DNA of 64,000 bases from Macrostomum hystrix (Eukaryota > Platyhelminthes > Macrostomidae): contig CATNEN010000038.1 in assembly GCA_950097015.1 (NCBI GenBank), positions 21,223,001-21,287,000 on the forward strand, given 5' to 3'. The position numbers were made by a program, and so were the translations under genes. Positions 36,465 through 45,506 of the stretch are shown here, piece after piece. Position 1 is the first letter of the stretch. Each line of letters starts with the position of its first letter. The notes under the pieces were generated by a model. It was not told the DNA's origin, did not search any database, and worked only from the letters and a program-made list of their open reading frames with translations.

Positions 36465-39400
36465 TCACCACGAGGCCTGGTACCTCTGCGGCTGATGGAC
36501 AAGCCGACCTCGCTTGGTCCGGAACCCAGAGTCGTCCGAGCTTGAGCACGGTTGCACAGATGCCGGCTGCTCAGCTGGCTGCACTGGCTCTGCAGGCTGC
36601 TCTGTCGCCGGTTGCACGGCCGGTTGCACGGCCGGTTGCACGGCCGGTTGCACGGGTGCCTGCTGGTCGTCCGCCTCCGACAGATTGACATCCTCATCAG
36701 CCACTGGGTAGCTTTCATGGAATGGCACGCCGATCTCACGTGGCCTGATAAACCGCCGGTTGCGCCTGAGCAGCTGGCCCGACTCCGTGCGAAGCCAGTA
36801 CGACCGCGGGCTGCCGTCCACCTCGCTGTCGACCTCGGCAGCCACCCAGTTCCGACGATCGCACTGAAGCCAGACTGGCTCGCCGACCTCCAAGCGTCGA
36901 AGTGCGCGCGCACTGCGGTTGTAGAGCTGAGCTGCCCGGGTCCGCTCCTTCTGGAATGCTTCGATGCTGGCATGCACGTAGGTCTCCCGAGGCCGCAGAT
37001 CTTGCACCGTTGTCGGCAGGTCGCACCGCAGTTTCCGGCCAAACGCCATTTCCGCCGGGCTGGGGAAGCCGCTGCCGACCGGCGTGTTGCGATAGTGCAA
37101 AAGGGCCAGTGCCAGGCTCTGTCCAGTCTCCTGGCACTTCTTCATCATATTCTTGGCAGTCTGCACATATCGCTCTGCTTTGCCGTTGGACTGCGGGTAG
37201 GCCGGACTCGATGTCCGGTGCTCCACTTGAAATCTGTTCATGAACTGGCGGAACTCTCCTGCGGTGAACTGCGGCCCATTGTCACTGATGAGCTTCTCTG
37301 GCACTCCAAAGTTCTGGAAATGGTCTTGGAGCACCTGAACTACTGCCAGGCTTGTTGTCGACCGCAGGCGGGTGATGCTCATCCAGTGGCTGTAGGCGTC
37401 TACGTACACCAGGTGCGCAGCGCCACGGAACTCGAACAAGTCGGTCGAGCAGACTTGGAACGGAAACTCGGGCATTTCAACGATCATCAAAGTCTCCTTT
37501 GACTGGGCCTTCATGTTACGCTGGCAGGCCTCGCACTGGCTGACAGTTCGCTCGATGCAGGTGCGCATTCCTGGCCAGTAAAAATAATCTTTGGCTTTCA
37601 GGTCCATCTTGACGATTCCAGGGTGTCCAGCGTGCAAAATTCTTAGGATCGAGCTTCTGGCGCTGCCGGCTGGCACGTAGATGCGGTCCTTCAGGCACAG
37701 GAGTCCTGAGACGAAAGTCAGATCATGGCGAAGATCCCAAAATACTTTCAAATCGTCAGGTAGTCGGTTTCGATGCTCGGGCCATCCGGCTTGAATGACC
37801 TCCTGCAGACGCTGGCTCGTGTGGTCTGCAGCCATGGCCTTCTTGATCATTGTCAGAATCTCGCGGTCTCCACTGAAGCATCGCTCCACAGCTAGCACTT
37901 GTCCGTCCAAAGCTTCCTCCAGCAGAAGCGTCAGGCTGTCCGTCTTTCCGTGAGCTCGGCTTAGCGTGTCTGCGACGTACAGCTCCTTTCCTGGTGTGTA
38001 CTTCACACGAATGTCGTAGGGCTGCAGCTGCAGCAACAAGCGCTGGATGCGCGGCGTGGTGTCACAGAGCTGCTTCTTTAAGATGGACTCCAGTGGCTTA
38101 TGGTCACTCTGGACATTGACAGTGCGGCCCCAGAGGTAGCGGTGAAATTTCTTGCAGCCGTACACAATAGCCAGGAGCTCCTTCTCAATCTGCGCGTATG
38201 CCTGCTGAGCTTTAGTCATGGCTGATGAAGCGAACTCAACCGGACGGTCCTCTTGGAGTAGCACAGCACCGATGCCGCTCTTGCTGGCATCCACAGACAC
38301 GGTGACTGGCTTGCTGACGTCAAATGTGGCCAAAACCCTGTTAGAACACAGCTCCGTGATGATCGAGTCGTACGCCTCGTCGTGCTGATGCGTCCAGCTC
38401 CAAATGACGTCTTTCTTGAGCAGGTGTCTAAGCGGCTCTGCAGTAGCGGAAAGATGAGGACAAAACTTGGCCAGGTAAGTCACACAGCCGAGAAATCGCC
38501 TTAGCTGCTCCTTCTTCGAAGTGAGACCTTCAACATCATTCGGCCGGATCATTTCTCTGATGGCTTTGACCTTCATTGGATCTGCTCGCAACCCTTCCGA
38601 GCTGAGCACATCGCCTAGGTAGTTGAGCTCTTGGACACCGACTCGCATCTTCTGTGGGTTCAGTGTCACCTTGGCACGCTTGCACTGCTCCAGGAGCTCT
38701 CGCACAGCTTGGTCGTGCTCCTCGACTGTTCTTCCCCACACGATGATGTCGTCAAAGAAGTTCTTAGAGTTTCTCACGTTGTTTGTGACGTTTTCTTCCA
38801 TTCTCTTCTGGAAGACCTCGGGAATGGATGAGAGACCGTATGGAACTCGTTTCCAGCGATATCGGCCGAACGGGGTGTGGAACGTGGTCAGGAAGGAGCT
38901 TTCATCATCGAGTTTTAGTTGGTGAAAGCTCTCGTTCGCATCGAATGAGCTGTACAGGATGGCTCCAGCAGTCGCAGCTCGAACTTCCTCGGCGGTGGGG
39001 ATCGGGTGGTACTCTCTGATGATGAACCTGTTCAGGTAGGTCGGATCTAGACACAGTCGCATCGAGCCGTCCTTCTTCCACACGATGGCCACATTGGAGA
39101 CCCACTGCGTCGGTTCGTCGACTCGCGCGATCGTTCCTTCCTTCTCCAGTCTCTCCAGCTCGCACTTCAGAGGTTGATACGCAGCAAATGGCACCTTGCG
39201 AGGAGGCTGCACTTTAGGCACTGCGTTGTCCGACAGTTGAATGGTGTATGGCTGCTTCATGCAACCAACGCCGTTGAATACTTCTGGGAAGCTGGCCTTT
39301 AACTGGCTGGAGTTCAGTTCCGATAACTGCTGCTTGCTCACCTTGCTGATGCTGCTTGGACTCTGCTGCAACGAGAACAGCTTCTTGACCAGCTGCAGCT

Positions 39401-40577
39401 CCTCAATCGCTGACTTCCAGCCGATGATGGGCGTGGAGTTCTCGCCGACAACAACAAACTGCAGTCGGGCATTCTTCCGGCAGGGCGAAGACACAGTCAA
39501 GTACGTGATGCCGACCACGTCCAGCAGCTGCTTGTTGTACGTTGTCAGAGTCCAGGATGTCGGCTCAATCGATGCTGCAGGGGCGAGCTGGATCAGCCGT
39601 TTCAGAGGGATCACGTTGACGTCCGCACCGGTGTCCACCTTGAACTGCAGCTTTCTTCCAGAGTCCGTGACAGTCAGGCACACCATCATCGCCGAGCTGT
39701 CGGTTTGCGCCTTGGTTCGAGCACCTGGCTGCTCCACGGTCATGATTGCTGCAGCCGGGCCATCACCTGCGGACTCGGTCTCGGTGTTCTCCACCAGCTC
39801 GTTGACCTTCTTAGCTGAGCGGCACACGGACGAGAAATGGTTTGCACGACCACAGTTATTGCAGGTCTTTCCGAATGCCGGGCACTTGCGCCGCTCATGC
39901 TGCTGTCCGCAGAAGCCGCAGCTGAGAGCCGACTTGGCATTGCTGGCGGGCTGCGACCGGCTGGTTCGGCCTTGAACTGCCTCGACGGACGCTGGCGTGG
40001 GTGCAGGCGTTGCTCGGCTGATCTGCGCTGTGGCCAGGGTCCGAGCCTGCCGCTTCGAAGTCTCCGACGCTCGACCCATCTGGATGGCGCGGTCCAGCGT
40101 CAGCTTTGTCTCGCGGAGAAGCCTCTCCCTCAGAGCTGGGTCGTTCGCACCGATGACGATCTGATCTCGAATGACGCTGTTCTCGATGGTCTCCTTGTTC
40201 GCTGGCTCGCTGTAGTTGCATCGCTTGATGAGCTGGCGAAGTGAGCCGACGAATTGGTCGAAGTCCTCAGCTTCTCCTTGCACTCTTGTTCGAAGCTGGT
40301 AGCGCTCAAAGGTCTCATTCGACAGAGGCTCGCAGTACTCTTGGAACGCACTCTTTACAGCTGCGTACGTTGCTACTTGGTCTGCAGGAAACGTGGAGAA
40401 TACGTCCTGTCCATCGGATCCCAGCGCGGTCAGGAGAACAGCGATCTTCACTTCTTCACTTTCTTCAGTCCTCTTCGTAGCTTTCATGTAGAAATCAAAT
40501 GCACTGATCCATCGCCTCCAGTTGTCTGCCCTATTGGTGTCAAAAATCATGGGCTCTGGCGGCCTCAATCCATCCAT
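36465..40577 (-). CDS. Gag-Pol polyprotein of Ty3/gypsy retrotransposon, single open frame
   Basis: 1370 residues without a stop or frameshift between gag and pol. Order: gag-like region (about 1-210); two CCHC-type zinc knuckles (CGFCGQQHERRKC near 220, CNNCGRANHFSSVC near 241); aspartic protease VDTGADVNVIP (about 313); reverse transcriptase with LDPTYLNRFI, FDANESFHQLKL, VPYGLSSIPEVFQKRM and the catalytic FFDDIIVWG (about 607); RNase H with VSVDASKSGIGAVL (about 758); integrase with HHCC zinc finger (HAGHPGIV ... CEACQRN, about 980-1017) and D,D,E core (STDLFEF, SDNGPQF, NGKAERY). The pol order RT-RH-IN marks the Ty3/gypsy superfamily. The C-terminus has short tandem QPAV repeats. All catalytic motifs are present, so the element looks coding-competent. 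There is no envelope gene. Confidence 0.97.
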   Translation of the reverse strand: MDGLRPPEPMIFDTNRADNWRRWISAFDFYMKATKRTEESEEVKIAVLLTALGSDGQDVFSTFPADQVATYAAVKSAFQEYCEPLSNETFERYQLRTRVQGEAEDFDQFVGSLRQLIKRCNYSEPANKETIENSVIRDQIVIGANDPALRERLLRETKLTLDRAIQMGRASETSKRQARTLATAQISRATPAPTPASVEAVQGRTSRSQPASNAKSALSCGFCGQQHERRKCPAFGKTCNNCGRANHFSSVCRSAKKVNELVENTETESAGDGPAAAIMTVEQPGARTKAQTDSSAMMVCLTVTDSGRKLQFKVDTGADVNVIPLKRLIQLAPAASIEPTSWTLTTYNKQLLDVVGITYLTVSSPCRKNARLQFVVVGENSTPIIGWKSAIEELQLVKKLFSLQQSPSSISKVSKQQLSELNSSQLKASFPEVFNGVGCMKQPYTIQLSDNAVPKVQPPRKVPFAAYQPLKCELERLEKEGTIARVDEPTQWVSNVAIVWKKDGSMRLCLDPTYLNRFIIREYHPIPTAEEVRAATAGAILYSSFDANESFHQLKLDDESSFLTTFHTPFGRYRWKRVPYGLSSIPEVFQKRMEENVTNNVRNSKNFFDDIIVWGRTVEEHDQAVRELLEQCKRAKVTLNPQKMRVGVQELNYLGDVLSSEGLRADPMKVKAIREMIRPNDVEGLTSKKEQLRRFLGCVTYLAKFCPHLSATAEPLRHLLKKDVIWSWTHQHDEAYDSIITELCSNRVLATFDVSKPVTVSVDASKSGIGAVLLQEDRPVEFASSAMTKAQQAYAQIEKELLAIVYGCKKFHRYLWGRTVNVQSDHKPLESILKKQLCDTTPRIQRLLLQLQPYDIRVKYTPGKELYVADTLSRAHGKTDSLTLLLEEALDGQVLAVERCFSGDREILTMIKKAMAADHTSQRLQEVIQAGWPEHRNRLPDDLKVFWDLRHDLTFVSGLLCLKDRIYVPAGSARSSILRILHAGHPGIVKMDLKAKDYFYWPGMRTCIERTVSQCEACQRNMKAQSKETLMIVEMPEFPFQVCSTDLFEFRGAAHLVYVDAYSHWMSITRLRSTTSLAVVQVLQDHFQNFGVPEKLISDNGPQFTAGEFRQFMNRFQVEHRTSSPAYPQSNGKAERYVQTAKNMMKKCQETGQSLALALLHYRNTPVGSGFPSPAEMAFGRKLRCDLPTTVQDLRPRETYVHASIEAFQKERTRAAQLYNRSARALRRLEVGEPVWLQCDRRNWVAAEVDSEVDGSPRSYWLRTESGQLLRRNRRFIRPREIGVPFHESYPVADEDVNLSEADDQQAPVQPAVQPAVQPAVQPATEQPAEPVQPAEQPASVQPCSSSDDSGFRTKRGRLVHQPQRYQASW

Positions 40578-40612
40578 GCTGGCTCGCTAGAAAGTTTAGA
40601 CTTGCGACGTCA

Positions 40613-40821
40613 TGTTATGTTAGAAGTCAAGGCGAGTGTGTGCGAGCTACGAAACGCTTAAAGCCAGCGATGGGCAGAGAGCCGATATATATATTATTGT
40701 TTAGTCAAGTGCAGTGAGCAATGTACATTGTACGCGTCAATGGGGGACTGGGGGGCAGGTGCACTGAGAGAGAAAGAGAAAGACTGCACATCGGCTAGCC
40801 AGCATCGATCATTACACAACA
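40613..40821 (-). repeat. 5' LTR of the gypsy element
   Basis: 209 bp, with no difference from the 3' LTR seen in a base-by-base reading, implying recent insertion. Confidence 0.95.
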
Positions 40822-41357
40822 ATTCCCTCGCCTGCTTCTTTCAGCCCACATCAGCCGTAGCAGGGTGGCTGGCAATGTGGGGCTTCCCTTTACCATTCGC
40901 AGCAATCGCCGGTCCGCCCTCCTAGTTGTACTGCGCATATTGAGCCGCAGGCCGCGCGTGGCGTGCGCCACGCTGCCCGTTTCTCTGCACTTGATCTGCA
41001 GTTTGCGGATCGCTGTGTGTGACCGCCCAATTTGGCGAGCAACAGCTCGGATGGACATCCCAGCGTCCAGCATGCCAATGGCGCGCGCTCGTTCCAGGTC
41101 GGTCATTTGGCGAACCATTGCGTTCGGTTGCGAACGTGGATTTTAGACTCCTGTAAGATGCTGCTGTCTGCTCCATGTGACTGTTTCCTTCGGCTTGTCT
41201 GGCGTCTATGACCCAAGTTTTTGAATTCTATGGCCCAAGTGCGTGTTGACGAAATCATCAATCGTCTATGGCACAAGTCTGGCGACAAAAACCAGTTTTG
41301 AAACTCTAAATATACAACTTGCGCGAGGGTGGAAACTTTTCAATGTTGCTGAGTGTA

Positions 41358-41890
41358 TATCGCGCTCTCTTAGATGGAATATACTAAATAAACAAGACGC
41401 GACCCTTGTAGAGGACTAGCTCTTCATCATAGACGCTAATTTCCTTTTCTGGCATGTAAACATTACGACAAATCTGAGCTTACTCGCGCAATAAATTATC
41501 TTGCCTTTGCTAGTGGGTCGTTTCCATCGAAGTTGTTGCAGTCATAGAATCGCTGTAGGCAACTCATCTTTTGGTACCTGTCTCTTGTTAAGCAAGCGAG
41601 TTGTTGAAAAAAATTTGTCGCGCAAAAATCATCCTTGCTCAAATAGCTGCATGGCTATCTCTGCATGGCTTTTAACTATTCCCATGTAGAGCGACAGCCA
41701 CAAACTTTTTTATCTCGTCCATTGTCACGTCTTTCCAAGTTGAGAACCTTTAAGGCAGGTTCTGCATCGACGCTTGCAGCTCATCAAATTTACGCCACGC
41801 CCGCGCATTGGTCCAATCGCAGAGTTGTTGCAGCAGACCAACGGTCAGAAATAGCTTGAAAAACGAAGCTGGATCGTCATCGGCGATGAC
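41358..41890 (-). pseudogene. piggyBac-like transposase, N-terminal half, decayed
   Basis: Minus-strand blocks in order: DDPASFFKLFLTVGLLQQL with a following DWTNARA (family block with TN-A), WKDVTMDEIKKFVAVALHMG, RYQKMSCLQRFYD, and YDEELVLYKGR (the catalytic Asp region, family DE...KGR). A stop follows, then YIPSKRARY runs to the TA at 41357. At least two stops or frameshifts are visible. Joined across the Tc1 target site the frame continues into SIKLYCLCEARSGY at 35025, so both halves belong to one older gene. Confidence 0.8.
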
Positions 41891-42274
41891 ACTGGGACTA
41901 CTATAAATTGTCGTTTATATCTACTTGGGTAGCCCGAAACTGTCAAACACTGTCCGACACTTGGAAATTGCTAAGTTAAAAATGTGCTGAGGATCAAATA
42001 AACTAATTTGCACTTTTTCTTGATTCGAATTAAACATTATTTAAAAACGTCAATAACATTAACTCATATCCACTCACCCACCCACCCATCACCCGCCCCA
42101 CTCCAATCTGTTCTTTGCTTTCATGGTTATGATCCTTGCTGCTATAGAACAGATGGCTATCGCAGGCTACGGTGTCAAAATTAAGCTGGGAATATCTATG
42201 ACCTGCTCTGTAGGCCATAGCGCAAACTACGCTGGTGAATTGAATTCCGACCAGCAGTGTAGGGGTTAATTCGT
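41891..42274. other. Spacer between piggyBac remnant and 38-bp array
   Basis: No gene found; it may contain the far end of the piggyBac element, but no terminal repeat or TTAA boundary was identified. Confidence 0.4.
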
Positions 42275-43485
42275 AACAGTATGACTGGCGAATCCCTAAC
42301 CACAGTAAGACTGGGGAATCCCATAGTCAATCCCTAACCACAGTAAGACTGGGGAATCCCATAGTCAATCCCTAACCACAGTAAGACTGGGGAATCCCAT
42401 AGTCAATCCCTAACCACAGTAAGACTGGGGAATCCCATAGTCAATCCCTAACCACAGTAAGACTGGGGAATCCCATTGTCAATCCCTAACCACAGTAAGA
42501 CTGGGGAATCCCATTGTCAATCCCTAACCACAGTAAGACTGGGGAATCCCATTGTCAATCCCTAACCACAGTAAGACTGGGGAATCCCATAGTCAATCCC
42601 TAACCACAGTAAGACTGGGGAATTCCATAGTCAATCCCTAACCACAGTAAGACTGGGGAATCCCATTGTCAATCCCTAACCACAGTAAGACTGGGGAATC
42701 CCATAGTCAATCCCTAACCACAGTAAGACTGGGGAATCCCATAGTCAATCCCTAACCACAGTAAGACTGGGGAATCCCATAGTCAATCCCTAACCACAGT
42801 AAGACTGGGGAATCCCATAGTCAATCCCTAACCACAGTAAGACTGGGGAATCCCATAGTCAATCCCTAACCACAGTAAGACTGGGGAATCCCATTGTCAA
42901 TCCCTAACCACAGTAAGACTGGGGAATCCCATTGTCAATCCCTAACCACAGTAAGACTGGGGAATCCCATAGTCAATCCCTAACCACAGTAAGACTGGGG
43001 AATTCCATAGTCAATCCCTAACCACAGTAAGACTGGGGAATCCCATAGTCAATCCCTAACCACAGTAAGACTGGGGAATCCCATAGTCAATCCCTAACCA
43101 CAGTAAGACTGGGGAATCCTATAGTCAATCCTAACCACAGTAAGACTGGGGAATCCCATAGCCAATCCCTAACCACAGTAAGACTGGGGAATCCCATAGT
43201 CAATCACTAACCACAGTAAGACTGGGGAATCCCATAGTCAATCACTAACCACAGTAAGACTGGGGAATCCCACAGTCAATCACTAACCACAGTAAGACTG
43301 GGGAATCCCATAGTCAATCACTAACCACAGTAAGACTGGGGAATCCCACAGTCAATCACTAACCACAGTAAGACTCCGGAATCCCACAGTCAATCTCTAA
43401 CCACAGTAAGACTGGGGAATCCCATAGTCAATCCCTAACCACAGTAAGACTGGGGAATCCCATAGTGAATCCCTAACCACAGAAA
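42275..43485. repeat. Minisatellite, 38 bp unit, about 32 copies
   Basis: The core is AGTAAGACTGGGGAATCCCA, then TAGTCAATCCCTAACCAC. Very uniform, with variants (TTGTC, AATTCC, ATCACTAACC) grouped in blocks. Confidence 0.97.
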
Positions 43486-44614
43486 AACTTGAACCAGGAT
43501 TTAAAGACTTGAAAGTCAAGCTCAGAAAGATACATGTTTTTGTCGATAACTGGAAGTCTTTAATTTAGAACAAAAATCTTTAGCCGGCAGCTAACAAGGG
43601 TAATAATCGTTATTAAATAAAAATTTATTTAAACACTTTCGTGCGCTCTCTTAAACTTAAACTTACTTTAACGCATCACAGTACTTTTAGTAGACAAAAA
43701 TTTTTCCCACATAGACGCAATGGAGTTTAACATATTTGGTCGAAAATTGACGATTTTTGCATTATTGAATTCCACATAAAAAAACGACCGTCAGCACAAC
43801 ACATAGAAATAATATATAACTCTTTCATTCGATTTCAATAATAATTCTTCTTGATAAAAAACTAATCCGAAACAATTAGGGTTCGGGACAATGCGAACCA
43901 TGATCGATTGATCAAGAAAAAACTGTAAATTTGTATCGAATCTAGCTACTCGGTTGCAAGTAGTATGATAAAGACGCACGGTGAAGTCTATTAATTGGGA
44001 TGGCAAAAATTGACTTTGAATTAACAAATGAGTTAAAACTTCACACCCACACTTTGCTACTACGATTAAAAGTAGTATACGATTGTGTTATTTTAGTGAG
44101 AAAGTCAAGCTTTTTGGGTTGTATTCGAAATATCTTTGATCGATGTTTTGTTTTAAAACAGCAACGGGCAAATCATGTTGAACTTTGCTAATGAATTTCA
44201 CTCTAATCGGACATTCATACTAGCTACAGTTAGCAAGGATTGTGAAACAAAAAATCGGTTGGTTATCGTAATCAAATAATAAAATACTCATAGATTTAAA
44301 GACAACAAAATAATGTTTTTGAAAGAAAGAAATAAGGTCATCACAAACCGAATTAAATTTACCAAATCAATTATTCATAGAAACCATCATAGTAGTTATT
44401 AAAATCAGCCGGTCTTCTGTTAAATATAAATAATTATCTATAGTATAATAGCAGTACTTCTATATTCTGAACTACCACGGCGCGTTCGACAAGCTAGCGG
44501 TCAGCCACCTTAGTCCGTGGACACATTTGACAAATGACATTTTACAAATGATGCTTGAAGACAGCTTTTCTAGATCAAGCTTCACAAAGAAACCTATTCT
44601 TTTTCGTAGCGGTG
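43486..44614. other. AT-rich spacer
   Basis: Two short open frames (43791-44027 minus, 44000-44191 plus) show no domain. No RNA gene or element boundary was seen. Confidence 0.5.
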
Positions 44615-45300
44615 TCAGTGACCAGGTAATATTGAGGTCATAACGGCTTCAATGACCAAGTAATACCCAGGTCATAAAGGAGTCAATGACTAAGTAATAC
44701 CTAGTTCATAACGGTGTCAATGGCCAAGTAATACCTAGTTCATAACGGTGTCAATGGCCAAGTAATACCTAGTTCATAACGGTGTCAATGGCCAAGTAAT
44801 ACCTAGTTCATAACGGTGTCAATGGCCAAGTAATACCTAGTTCATAACGGTGTCAATGGCCAAGTAATACCTAGTTCATAACGGTGTCAATGGCCAAGTA
44901 ATACCTAGTTCATAACGGTGTCAATGGCCAAGTAATACCTAGTTCATAACGGTGTCAATAGCCAAGTAATACCTAGTTCATAACGGTGTCAATGACTAAG
45001 TAATACCTAGTTCATAACGGTTTCAATGGCCAAGTAATACCTAGTTCATAACGGTGTCAATGGCCAAGTAATACCTAGTTCATAACGGTGTCAATGACTA
45101 AGTAATACCTAGTTCATAACGGTGTCAATGACTAAGTAATACCTAGTTCATAACGGTGTCAATGGCCAAGTAATACCTAGTTCATAACGGTGTCAATGGC
45201 CAAGTAATACCTAGTTCATAACGATGTCAATGGCCAAGTAATACCTAGTTCATAACGGTGTCAATGGCCAAGTAATACCGAGGTCATAAAGGTGTCAAAT
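44615..45300. repeat. Minisatellite, 34 bp unit, about 20 copies
   Basis: The core is AAGTAATACCTAGTTCATAA, then CGGTGTCAATGGCC. It lies just downstream of the GGNBP2 stop codon (about 210 bp). Confidence 0.95.
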
Positions 45301-45506
45301 GACAATTAAATCTTGGAGTCATAGCGCTGTCTAATGACCCAAGTCAGTTTGGTCATTGCAATGTCAAATTTTCAATATTTCTAAACTCAAAGGACAAAAG
45401 GGCATTTCGCTTGACTAATCGAGAGACAGACCGCATAGCAGAACAATAATAACATTTATATAGCGCGTTGAGGAGTTCCGCTACGGTTTCCTAGTCAAAG
45501 TAGTAG

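Larger units (their letters stand above)
35946..40821 (-). mobile_element. Ty3/gypsy LTR retrotransposon, complete, 4876 bp
   Basis: Two long terminal repeats of 209 bp (35946-36154 and 40613-40821) flank one gag-pol frame on the minus strand. Target duplications ATTCC lie at 35941-35945 and 40822-40826. The 5' LTR is the right-hand copy. The sequence after it starts TGACGTCGCAAG, which lacks the TGG of a standard tRNA primer site. A short purine stretch (AAGGAGG) precedes the 3' LTR. No env frame was seen. Confidence 0.96.
35203..41118 (-). pseudogene. Tc1-family transposase, intact frame interrupted only by the gypsy insertion
   Basis: The N-terminal part (40822-41118) is a helix-turn-helix DNA-binding region (GMSIRAVARQIGRSHTAIRK). 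The C-terminal part (35203-35940) carries the catalytic domain: FTDESRF, LQDDNAPPHR and SPDMNPIEHVWD. The spacing between second Asp and Glu is 34, i.e. DD34E, the canonical Tc1 arrangement. The coding parts total 99 plus 245 residues, 344 in all, which is the usual Tc1 length. The break falls in a GN codon pair where the 5-bp target duplication ATTCC lies, and no other stop or frameshift is visible. Confidence 0.93.
35028..41355 (-). mobile_element. Tc1/mariner element (about 1447 bp without insertion), inserted in piggyBac and split by a gypsy element
   Basis: The ends are matching inverted repeats of about 30-40 bp: the left begins CACTCAGCCACATTGAAAAG and continues TTTCCACCCT; the right is the complement ending CTTTTCAATGTTGCTGAGTG. 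Both are flanked by TA (35026-35027 and 41356-41357). Subtracting the gypsy insertion and one 5-bp target copy leaves about 1447 bp, typical for Tc1. Imperfect CTATGGCYCAA-type subterminal repeats are also present. The element encodes one transposase whose frame is continuous once the insertion is ignored. Confidence 0.93.

Noticed and set aside
36552-37502. 316-residue plus-strand open frame opposite the gypsy gag-pol
   Set aside because: Antisense shadow of a GC-rich coding region; no domain of its own.
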